In this document: positions 1-5,253 of the stretch, in pieces
Numbering within the stretch: the stretch's first letter is position 1
How the letters are laid out: the number at the start of each line of letters is the position of its first letter
From: Halieaceae bacterium
Lineage (GTDB): Bacteria; Pseudomonadota; Gammaproteobacteria; Pseudomonadales; Halieaceae
Assembly (NCBI GenBank): GCA_018666295.1
Contig: JABIZW010000195.1
Coordinates: forward strand, 1-5,253
Direction of reading: 5' to 3'
DNA length: 5,253 nucleotides
Notes under the pieces: model-generated
The model's database searches: none
Seen by the model: the letters and a program-made list of their open reading frames with translations, nothing else
What the model was told of the DNA's origin: nothing
Translations under genes and position numbers: made by a program

Positions 1-288
1 AGGTGTTCCGTAGCGCGCGCGTATCCAAGTTATACCCCCAATAGCTCGAGCGGAGATTAACACAGCGAATCGCATCGAGACGTAATTGCTTTGGCTTAGT
101 GCGGACAGAGGCAAGACATTTTGGTCCCGTCGTCAGCGCGCGTGACCTCGCTCAGTGCCATCCGCTAACGACGCACCGCTGACTGACGCTTAATCTCAAG
201 ATCATTACTCGCAATTGTCCTTATCAGGCCAGTTGACAGCACACGACAAGAATCTAAGCTGTACGGCGACATCAATTGGAGAGTGCTA
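1..288. other. Non-coding leader upstream of the isovaleryl-CoA dehydrogenase gene
   Basis: I see no convincing gene here. All frames are interrupted within a few tens of codons. A short open stretch in frame 1 closes at a TAA at 58-60 and could be the tail of a gene starting left of the window, but it is too short (19 codons) to recognise. No tRNA-like sequence and no hairpin followed by a T-run was found. The right end contains a possible promoter and the ribosome binding site of the next gene. Confidence 0.5.
233..260 (+). promoter_or_regulatory. Possible sigma-70-type promoter for isovaleryl-CoA dehydrogenase
   Basis: A perfect -35 consensus, TTGACA, lies at 233-238. A 16-base spacer leads to a weak -10-like TAAGCT at 255-260 (3 of 6 consensus bases). 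Initiation would fall near 266-268, giving a leader of about 20 bases that contains the GGAG ribosome binding site at 278-281. The -35 match is good but the -10 is poor, so this promoter would be weak or activator-dependent. This is inference from sequence alone. Confidence 0.3.
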
Positions 289-1458
289 ATGACCAACCCA
301 CTGCGGAGCTTGAACCACGGCCTGTGCGACGAGCTGAATATGCTGAGGGATACGACCCGGAACTTTGTGCTCAAGGAATTAGCCCCCATCGCTGATGAGG
401 TCGATCGATCCAATGATTTCCCGCATCCTCTGTGGCGCAAAATGGGTGAGCTCGGGCTGCTTGGTATTACCGTCGATGAGCGTTTTGGCGGCTCTGCAAT
501 GGGTTATCTTGCCCACATCATCGTCCTTGAGGAGATTAGTAGAGCCTCAGCATCAGTCGGATTGTCCTACGGTGCGCACTCTAATCTGTGCGTGAATCAG
601 ATTCATCGCAATGGGTCGGAGAGTCAGAAAGAAAAGTACCTTCCCGAGTTATGTTCCGGTGCCAAGGTCGGTGCCCTCGCCATGAGCGAGCCCAACGCTG
701 GTTCTGACGTCGTGAGCATGGCACTCAGGGCTGATCGTAAGGGCGATCAGTATATTTTGAACGGCACGAAAATGTGGATCACCAACGGTCCCGATGCGGA
801 TACCTACGTCATTTACGCCAAGACTAACCCCGACGCGGGCTCGCGGGGTATTACCGCCTTTATTGTCGAGCGCGATTATCCCGGCTTCACCCAAGGCAAA
901 AAGCTCGACAAGCTCGGCATGAGAGGTTCAAACACAGCGGAATTGATTTTTCAGGACTGCCCCGTGCCTGCTGAGAACGTACTGGGCGAGGTCAACGCAG
1001 GCGTTGCGGTATTGATGTCGGGACTCGATTATGAGCGCGCCGTCCTTTCCGCTGGTCCTGTTGGCATCATGCAAGCGTGCATGGATGTCGTCGTGCCCTA
1101 CGTTCACGAGCGCAAGCAGTTCGAGCAGCCGATCGGGGAGTTTCAGCTGATTCAGGGTAAGTTAGCCGACATGTACGCGTCCACGGCCGCTTGCCGAGCC
1201 TATCTCTACGAGGTGGGACGCGCGCTAGATCGTGGAGAGGACAGTCGGAAGGATGCGGCGGCCGTGATTCTTTACACTGCAGAGGCTGCCACAAAATCAG
1301 CCTTGGATGCGATTCAAGTCCTTGGCGGAAACGGCTACACCATGGACTACCCCACCGGGCGCTTTTTGAGAGATGCGAAGCTTTACGAAATCGGCGCGGG
1401 AACCTCCGAGGTTCGCAGGATGCTGATTGGCCGCGAGATCTTCCAAGAAACAGCATAG
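289..1458 (+). CDS. liuA: Isovaleryl-CoA dehydrogenase (acyl-CoA dehydrogenase family)
   Basis: This 389-residue FAD enzyme should oxidise isovaleryl-CoA to 3-methylcrotonyl-CoA in leucine breakdown, passing electrons to electron-transfer flavoprotein in the cytosol. The sequence shows an N-terminal helical domain (about 10-120), the first acyl-CoA dehydrogenase signature AMSEPNAGSD (131-140), the middle beta domain with KMWITNG (161-167), and the C-terminal helical domain with QVLGGNGY (343-350). The catalytic base of isovaleryl-CoA dehydrogenases lies in the first helix of the C-terminal domain, and E249 in GLDYERAV occupies it. At the position where most family members carry their catalytic Glu, this protein reads YEIGAGTSE, also typical of the isovaleryl type. 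The ATG at 289 is preferred because GGAG (278-281) lies 7 bases upstream; an in-frame GTG at 283 is too close to that site. The usual downstream leucine-catabolism genes (carboxylase subunits, methylglutaconyl-CoA hydratase, HMG-CoA lyase) are absent from the window. The family assignment is strong; the exact substrate is inferred. Confidence 0.93.
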   Translation: MTNPLRSLNHGLCDELNMLRDTTRNFVLKELAPIADEVDRSNDFPHPLWRKMGELGLLGITVDERFGGSAMGYLAHIIVLEEISRASASVGLSYGAHSNLCVNQIHRNGSESQKEKYLPELCSGAKVGALAMSEPNAGSDVVSMALRADRKGDQYILNGTKMWITNGPDADTYVIYAKTNPDAGSRGITAFIVERDYPGFTQGKKLDKLGMRGSNTAELIFQDCPVPAENVLGEVNAGVAVLMSGLDYERAVLSAGPVGIMQACMDVVVPYVHERKQFEQPIGEFQLIQGKLADMYASTAACRAYLYEVGRALDRGEDSRKDAAAVILYTAEAATKSALDAIQVLGGNGYTMDYPTGRFLRDAKLYEIGAGTSEVRRMLIGREIFQETA

Positions 1459-1518
1459 CCTCCACAAAAGGGGGATTGTTCCTCGGCGCTTACCCCCCTA
1501 CTCTTAGATCATAAACCT

Positions 1519-1535
1519 GCATGTCACGGACATGC
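1519..1535. repeat. Perfect 7-bp inverted repeat upstream of gcdH
   Basis: GCATGTC-ACG-GACATGC is a perfect 7-bp dyad with a 3-base centre, followed by TTATTT (1536-1541). It lies between the stop of the isovaleryl-CoA dehydrogenase gene and the preferred gcdH start. It could be a regulator-binding palindrome, or a weak hairpin terminator or attenuator with a poor T-tract. Sequence alone does not separate these options. It overlaps a possible earlier gcdH ATG at 1532, which argues against that start. Confidence 0.4.
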
Positions 1536-1561
1536 TTATTTGGCTCTACCGGGGAACGATG

Positions 1562-2746
1562 ATGGGCGGCACTACACGCTGGACTAAACTCAATTGGGAG
1601 GATCCCTTTGAGCTCGACATACAGCTAACCGATACGCAGCGAATGGTGCAGGGGTCTGCACGTGAATACGCGCAAACAAAGCTTGCGCCTCGCGTCACCT
1701 CTGCGTTCGCTGACGAGCGCATGGATGTTGAGATTTTTCGGGAGATGGGTGATGTCGGTTTGCTCGGTTCAACCATTTCCGGCTACGGCTGTCCGGGCGT
1801 TGATTACGTTTGTTATGGACTCGTTGCACGCGAGATAGAGCGCGTCGATTCAGGCTATCGGTCGATGATGAGCGTCCAGTCGTCCTTGGTCATGTACCCT
1901 ATTTTCGCTTACGGAACCGAAGCACAGCGGGAACGTTACCTACCGGGTCTTGCCACTGGCGAGTTGATCGGCTGCTTCGGCTTAACCGAACCTGATCACG
2001 GGTCTGACCCCGGCGGCATGAAAACACGTGCCCGTGCAGTGGAAGGTGGTTACCGACTTACTGGTTCAAAAATGTGGATCAGCAATAGCCCGATCGCCGA
2101 CGTTTTTGTCGTTTGGGCGAAAACCGACGATGGCGTGATACGCGGCTTCGTCTTAGAAAAAGGCATGGAGGGCCTCAGCGCACCCAAAATCGAAGGCAAA
2201 CTGGCTCTGAGAGCCTCGATAACTGGAGAGATTGTCATGGACAACGTCTTCGTCCCTGCCGAAAACCATCTGCCCAATACCGAGGGACTTAAAGGCCCCT
2301 TTGGTTGCCTAAATAACGCTCGGTTTGGCATCGCTTGGGGCGCATTGGGCGCAGCAGAAACGTGCTGGCAAACCGCTCGCCAATACACACTCGATCGTCA
2401 ACAGTTCGATGTGCCGCTCGCAAGCAAACAAATCATTCAGCTAAAGTTGGCGAATATGCAGACTGAGGTGTCGATTGGCCTACAGGCATGCCATCGCGCA
2501 GGCGTGATGATGAGCGAAGGTGCCATATCGCCGGACCTAATTAGTTTGATCAAACGCAACTCTTGCGGTAAGGCACTGCAAATTGCGCGCGATGCACGTG
2601 ACATGCTGGGGGGCAACGGTATTTCAGGCGATTTCCCTGTGATTAGGCACATGCTTAATTTGGAAGTTGTGAACACTTACGAGGGCACGCATGACGTTCA
2701 TGCGTTAATATTAGGCCGAAGCCAGACTGGCATTTCCGCTTTTTAA
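1562..2746 (+). CDS. gcdH: Glutaryl-CoA dehydrogenase
   Basis: This enzyme oxidatively decarboxylates glutaryl-CoA to crotonyl-CoA, a late step of lysine and tryptophan catabolism, using FAD and passing electrons to ETF. The 394-residue form begins MGGTTRWTKLNWEDP, like known bacterial homologues of about 395 residues. Family marks include R100 and S104 in GYRSMMS, matching the Arg and Ser that bind the glutaryl carboxylate in human GCDH (R94, S98). The signature FGLTEPDHGSD lies at 139-149, LRASITGEIVMDNV at 216-229 and RDMLGGNGIS at 346-355. The catalytic base is E374 in NTYEGTHD (human E370). The C-terminus GRSQTGISAF ends as expected, so the gene is intact. GGGGA at 1551-1555 lies 6 bases before the ATG at 1562. 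ATGs at 1559 and 1532 are also in frame; the latter would add 10 unconserved residues and sits in an inverted repeat. The gene is followed after 9 bases by a DAHP synthase gene. Confidence 0.95.
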   Translation: MGGTTRWTKLNWEDPFELDIQLTDTQRMVQGSAREYAQTKLAPRVTSAFADERMDVEIFREMGDVGLLGSTISGYGCPGVDYVCYGLVAREIERVDSGYRSMMSVQSSLVMYPIFAYGTEAQRERYLPGLATGELIGCFGLTEPDHGSDPGGMKTRARAVEGGYRLTGSKMWISNSPIADVFVVWAKTDDGVIRGFVLEKGMEGLSAPKIEGKLALRASITGEIVMDNVFVPAENHLPNTEGLKGPFGCLNNARFGIAWGALGAAETCWQTARQYTLDRQQFDVPLASKQIIQLKLANMQTEVSIGLQACHRAGVMMSEGAISPDLISLIKRNSCGKALQIARDARDMLGGNGISGDFPVIRHMLNLEVVNTYEGTHDVHALILGRSQTGISAF

Positions 2747-2750
2747 GGAG
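2745..2750 (+). promoter_or_regulatory. Ribosome binding site overlapping the gcdH stop codon
   Basis: AAGGAG shares its first two bases with the TAA stop of gcdH (2744-2746) and lies 5 bases before the GTG start at 2756. It is a near-consensus Shine-Dalgarno sequence and decides this start. The arrangement means a ribosome terminating on gcdH sits on the initiation region of the next gene, so the two are probably co-transcribed and may be translationally coupled. Confidence 0.8.
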
Positions 2751-2755
2751 TTTTT

Positions 2756-3802
2756 GTGTCCCCCTCTGATGTGTCTACTATCGATGATGTCCGCATCGAT
2801 GGTATCAACGACCTCGTGGCGCCAAACGAGATTATCGACCAGTATCCCGTCTCCCCCGAAACCACGGCACTCATTCAGTCGACTCGACGAAAAATCGGCA
2901 ACATTATGCGCGGTGAAGATAAGCGCTTGCTGGTCGTTATCGGCCCTTGCTCAATTCATGATGCAGATGCCGCAATCGAGTATGCACAACGCTTACAGCA
3001 CGTCCGCAGCCAGCACGCCGACAAACTAGAAATTGTCATGCGCACCTACTTTGAAAAACCCCGAACCAGCTTGGGTTGGAAGGGCTATATCAATGACCCG
3101 TTCCTCGACGGGAGTTTCCGAATTAATGAAGGTCTAGCGCTGGCTCGCAAGCTCTTGCTGACCATCAATGACATGGGCATTCCAACGGCCGGTGAATTTC
3201 TTGACGCAATCTCTCCACAATACGTCGCTGATCTAATGTCTTGGGGCGCCATTGGTGCACGAACAACGGAGAGCCAAAACCATCGGCAACTCGCGTCGGG
3301 ACTGTCCTGCCCTGTTGGATTTAAAAACGGGACCGAAGGTAATGTGCAAATTGCGGTCGATGCAATCAGAGCCGCTGGCGCCAGTCACCACTTCCTATCC
3401 GTCACAAAGACGGGGTCTGCAGCCATTGTCAAAACCGCTGGGAACGCGGACTGCCACCTCATTCTTCGAGGGGGCTTAAAGCCTAATTACGATGCGACCA
3501 GTGTGCGCGAAGCCGAACTGCTGCTTGAAAATGCAGGTCTCTGCACCGGGTTAATGGTGGATTGCAGCCATGCAAACAGCCAAAAAGATCACGCGAAGCA
3601 AATTAGCGTTTGCCAGAGCATCGTTGACCAGCGACGCGGAGGTGCCTCATCGATTCGTGGTGTGATGATTGAAAGTCATCTTGTGGGTGGTAACCAACCG
3701 ATCGCGGCTACGGGCGATCTTACCTACGGCAAAAGCATCACCGACGCCTGCCTCGGATGGGCAGACAGTGAGATGCTTTTGGATGCACTCGCTGACGGTT
3801 AA
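2756..3802 (+). CDS. aroG: 3-deoxy-7-phosphoheptulonate synthase, class I (AroG/AroF type)
   Basis: This is DAHP synthase, which condenses phosphoenolpyruvate with erythrose 4-phosphate in the first committed step of the shikimate pathway to aromatic amino acids. At 348 residues it matches the E. coli enzymes (about 350) nearly end to end with a constant offset. All four metal ligands of E. coli AroG (C61, H268, E302, D326) are present as C65 (GPCSIHD), H272 (SHANS), E306 (MIESHL) and D330 (SITDACLGW). Other active-site motifs are YFEKPRTSLGWKG (98-110), GARTTESQ (167-174) and GFKNGT (188-193). The motif FLSVTK (213-218) resembles Phe- or Tyr-controlled forms rather than the Trp-controlled AroH form. 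The N-terminal DDVRI (10-14) aligns with the AroG segment that takes part in feedback inhibition, so feedback control is likely; the effector (Phe or Tyr) cannot be decided. It starts at GTG with a strong AAGGAG. It lies 9 bases after gcdH, an unusual partner. The aroG symbol marks the type, not a proven orthologue. Confidence 0.93.
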   Translation: MSPSDVSTIDDVRIDGINDLVAPNEIIDQYPVSPETTALIQSTRRKIGNIMRGEDKRLLVVIGPCSIHDADAAIEYAQRLQHVRSQHADKLEIVMRTYFEKPRTSLGWKGYINDPFLDGSFRINEGLALARKLLLTINDMGIPTAGEFLDAISPQYVADLMSWGAIGARTTESQNHRQLASGLSCPVGFKNGTEGNVQIAVDAIRAAGASHHFLSVTKTGSAAIVKTAGNADCHLILRGGLKPNYDATSVREAELLLENAGLCTGLMVDCSHANSQKDHAKQISVCQSIVDQRRGGASSIRGVMIESHLVGGNQPIAATGDLTYGKSITDACLGWADSEMLLDALADG

Positions 3803-3898
3803 GTCAGCGCGGCAAGTAAGGACTCGTGGCGCCAAGCAGATGTGCGGGCCACTAACGTTGCTCAGCCTTTGTGCACTGAGCATTGCGCCCTCTAAACG
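3803..3898. other. Convergent intergenic spacer between aroG and the crotonase-fold gene
   Basis: This 96-base spacer separates two genes that end facing each other, so termination signals are expected on both strands. The only clear dyad is described separately at 3859-3882. No hairpin followed by a T-run is visible in either direction, so termination here may depend on Rho or lie within the opposing gene. Confidence 0.5.
3859..3882. terminator. Possible weak bidirectional hairpin between convergent genes
   Basis: TGCTCAG (3859-3865) and CTGAGCA (3876-3882) form a perfect 7-bp stem with a 10-base loop. It is placed as expected for a shared terminator, midway between the two stop codons. Neither side carries a T-tract, so it does not meet the usual definition of an intrinsic terminator. 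The call is tentative. Confidence 0.25.
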
Positions 3899-4564
3899 CT
3901 ACGGATAATCGGGCGACACGATCGGTGTATCACTCGCGTCTGACTCAATAAGTTCAATAATAGGCTGGTTAAACCCGCGCTTTAGACCCGCTAATGAACG
4001 TCGGTTCTTACCCATCATGGGCGCGGCAATTTCAAGTGCTTTCGCCTCGAGGGCTTCCAAGTCGGCGACGGCATCGACAACATCCAGCTCGAGTGCTCGT
4101 GTCGCTGTGAGACGCTCGCCTGTCAGTAGTGCCGCCCTGATGGCCATTGGACTCAACTTACTGCACACCAACTCGTTCATTCGAACCGTCAGTGTCATAT
4201 TGAGATCGACCTCGGGAAGACAGAAAAACCCCCGATCTTCACGCATCACTCGATAGTCAGACGCCAGGGCAATCATGGCCCCCAAGCCAAAGGCGTGACC
4301 GGTCATGACAGAGACTACCGGTATTGGTGCGTCCAAAAGCCGCACTAAGACACGCATGCAGAGCTCTGGAAACTGCTTATCGCCAGAGGCCATAAGGTAT
4401 TCCAAGTCCAAACCTTGGCTGAAATTTTTCCCCTCGCCTGCAAGCAATAAAATCTGACACTCCTCATCCGCAATGGCGGCCGAGACAGCGTCATCGAACT
4501 GCCCCAAAGTCTCAGGGTTAAAACGCCCTTCTCCCAAAAACACATGACGATGAATCGCTGGCAT
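3899..4564 (-). CDS. Short crotonase-fold protein, probable delta3,delta2-enoyl-CoA isomerase-like
   Basis: This 221-residue enoyl-CoA hydratase/isomerase family protein probably acts on acyl-CoAs in the cytosol. Two oxyanion-hole segments are visible: FSQGLDLEYL (48-57) and GHAFGLGAMIALASDYRVM (89-107). Crotonase hydratases use two glutamates (E144 and E164 in the rat enzyme). The first is replaced here by M97; the second is kept as E118 in LPEVDL. One retained Glu at this site is typical of isomerases that shift a 3-enoyl to a 2-enoyl double bond. The phrases DYRVMREDRGFF and PEVDL, and the brief N-terminus, recall plant-type peroxisomal enoyl-CoA isomerases. The protein is shorter than usual crotonases (about 255), lacking part of the first strand region and the C-terminal tail, but the fold core is complete. 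The ATG at 4564 is the only start before an upstream stop; a purine-rich AGAAGAGA lies 7 bases upstream of it (4572-4579). It faces aroG and diverges from transaldolase. Substrate unknown; a non-catalytic role or another crotonase reaction remains possible. Confidence 0.8.
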   Translation of the reverse strand: MPAIHRHVFLGEGRFNPETLGQFDDAVSAAIADEECQILLLAGEGKNFSQGLDLEYLMASGDKQFPELCMRVLVRLLDAPIPVVSVMTGHAFGLGAMIALASDYRVMREDRGFFCLPEVDLNMTLTVRMNELVCSKLSPMAIRAALLTGERLTATRALELDVVDAVADLEALEAKALEIAAPMMGKNRRSLAGLKRGFNQPIIELIESDASDTPIVSPDYP

Positions 4565-4663
4565 AGCGTGGTCTCTTCTGAGGAATTTGTGGTGACAAAT
4601 AGTACAGGACGCTCGCCTAATTGAGATAAACTTATGTCACTTTTAATCAGACTGGACATCATC
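4565..4663. promoter_or_regulatory. Divergent intergenic region with a 16-bp palindrome
   Basis: These 99 bases must hold the 5' signals of both the crotonase-fold gene (left) and the transaldolase gene (right). A perfect palindrome, ATTTGT-GGTG-ACAAAT, lies at 4585-4600, 20 bases before the crotonase start codon, a position suited to an operator. No convincing -35/-10 pair was found in either direction. TTGAGA (4621-4626) followed after 17 bases by TAATCA (4644-4649) is the best rightward candidate, and it is weak. Confidence 0.35.
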
Positions 4664-5253
4664 ATGAGCAAGCTCGACCAATTGGCCGCAATGAGCATCG
4701 TCGTTGCTGACACCGGAGACATTGATGCTATCGCAACGCTCAAACCAGTCGACGCCACAACCAATCCGTCGTTGCTTCTGAAAGCCGCGGGACTTAAGCG
4801 CTTTGACAGCGATGTCGCTTCGCTAAAAGGCACGGAGAACGCCGCAGATGAGTTCGCGGTCAGAGTAGGCTCGCAAATCGTCTCACTCGTACCGGGCGTC
4901 ATCAGTACTGAAGTCGACGCACGGCTCTCATTCAATACCACAGCGACCGTCGCAAAAGCCGAAGCGCTCATCGAGCGTTACGCGAAGGCTGGCGTCGATT
5001 CCAGTCGAGTTCTTATTAAAATAGCGTCGACTTGGGAAGGTATTCGTGCGGCCGCTGAACTGGAAAAGCGCGGCATTCACTGCAACCTGACCTTGCTCTT
5101 TGGCTTTGAGCAAGCAAAGGCGTGTGCCGATGCCGGGGTATTTCTTATCTCGCCCTTTGTTGGCCGAATTACAGATTGGTACAAGGCCAACACAGACGTC
5201 AGTATTGAGACGCCCTTGCAGGATCCGGGCGTACAGTCGGTACACCGAATTTA
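4664..5253 (+). CDS. tal: Transaldolase, TalB type (partial, 3' end beyond the window)
   Basis: Transaldolase moves a dihydroxyacetone unit between sugar phosphates in the non-oxidative pentose phosphate pathway, interconverting sedoheptulose 7-phosphate plus glyceraldehyde 3-phosphate with erythrose 4-phosphate plus fructose 6-phosphate. The first 196 residues are present of an expected total of about 305-320. Active-site residues, with E. coli TalB numbers, are D16 (D17) in VVADTGDI, N34 (N35) in ATTNPSL, E83 (E96) in STEVDARLS, the Schiff-base lysine K119 (K132) in LIKIASTWEGIRAA, N141 and T143 (N154, T156) in NLTLLF, and S163 (S176) in ISPFVGR. Compared with TalB about 12 residues are missing between NPSL and the VNIG-like VRVG segment (roughly 38-66), with the frame intact. 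The ATG at 4664 fits the TalB N-terminus (KL..L...VVADTGD). An in-frame ATG at 4634 would add 10 unconserved residues. The Shine-Dalgarno is weak (GGA at 4654-4656). It is divergent from the crotonase-fold gene. Confidence 0.95.
   Translation, partial: MSKLDQLAAMSIVVADTGDIDAIATLKPVDATTNPSLLLKAAGLKRFDSDVASLKGTENAADEFAVRVGSQIVSLVPGVISTEVDARLSFNTTATVAKAEALIERYAKAGVDSSRVLIKIASTWEGIRAAAELEKRGIHCNLTLLFGFEQAKACADAGVFLISPFVGRITDWYKANTDVSIETPLQDPGVQSVHRI

Noticed and set aside
165..440. A 91-residue open frame on the minus strand crossing the start of the isovaleryl-CoA dehydrogenase gene, a possible divergent regulator
   Set aside because: No helix-turn-helix or other motif is visible and the composition is Ser/Arg-rich. 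Most of it is antisense to the conserved N-terminus of the dehydrogenase.
1067..1465. A 132-residue open frame on the minus strand inside the isovaleryl-CoA dehydrogenase gene
   Set aside because: It lies opposite a highly conserved catalytic domain, is Arg- and Pro-rich as expected of an antisense frame, and has no family resemblance.
1469..1499. AGGGGG/CCCCCT inverted repeat after the isovaleryl-CoA dehydrogenase stop codon as a terminator
   Set aside because: The arms are only 6 bp with a 19-base loop and no T-run follows, so it does not support a terminator call.
3899..4564. Methylglutaconyl-CoA hydratase (LiuC) as the identity of the crotonase-fold protein, which would fit with isovaleryl-CoA dehydrogenase nearby
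   Set aside because: Hydratases of that group keep both active-site glutamates. Here the first is Met (M97). The gene is also on the opposite strand and short.
4634..4663. Earlier in-frame ATG for transaldolase at 4634
   Set aside because: It would add 10 hydrophobic residues (MSLLIRLDII) not found in TalB-type proteins. The ATG at 4664 reproduces the known N-terminus.
4345..4971. A 208-residue open frame on the minus strand covering the transaldolase start, the spacer and part of the crotonase-fold gene
   Set aside because: It is antisense to transaldolase and in a shifted frame of the crotonase-fold gene. Both overlapped genes have clear active-site motifs, while this translation shows no recognisable domain and is Ser/Thr-rich in a way typical of antisense reading.
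1..5253. CRISPR arrays, tRNA or rRNA genes, insertion sequences, phage or toxin-antitoxin genes
   Set aside because: No repeated spacer pattern, no tRNA T-loop motif, no transposase motif and no terminal repeats were found. Nearly all sequence is taken up by five recognisable metabolic genes.

Overview
The window looks like core metabolism of a proteobacterium, most likely a moderate-G+C gammaproteobacterium. All five gene products read as close relatives of proteobacterial enzymes: a Pseudomonas-type glutaryl-CoA dehydrogenase, an AroG/AroF-type DAHP synthase and a TalB-type transaldolase. The genus cannot be named from this sequence. There are no mobile elements, CRISPR arrays, RNA genes or obvious foreign DNA.

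Layout. Positions 1-288 are non-coding leader, with a possible promoter near 233-260. Three genes then run rightwards. The first is isovaleryl-CoA dehydrogenase (289-1458, leucine catabolism). After about 100 bases comes glutaryl-CoA dehydrogenase (1562-2746, final part of lysine/tryptophan catabolism). Only 9 bases later comes a class I DAHP synthase (2756-3802, first step of the shikimate pathway), whose ribosome binding site overlaps the gcdH stop codon. A convergent gene on the minus strand (3899-4564) encodes a short crotonase-fold protein. Its active-site pattern, a single glutamate, suggests a delta3,delta2-enoyl-CoA isomerase rather than a hydratase. A 99-base divergent spacer separates it from a rightward transaldolase gene (from 4664), which runs off the right edge.

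How the genes fit together. Three of the five act on acyl-CoA thioesters: the two dehydrogenases feed electrons to ETF, and the third is a probable isomerase of unsaturated acyl-CoAs. They suggest a cell that oxidises amino acids and fatty acids. The DAHP synthase and transaldolase are linked by erythrose 4-phosphate, which transaldolase produces or consumes and DAHP synthase uses, but they are not in one operon here. The oddest arrangement is the tight catabolic-anabolic pair gcdH-aroG. The isovaleryl-CoA dehydrogenase also lacks its usual downstream methylcrotonyl-CoA carboxylase genes.

No previously undescribed system could be supported. The points worth checking are modest: gene pairing, an active-site substitution, a shortened loop or helix region in transaldolase, and two short perfect palindromes in intergenic positions.
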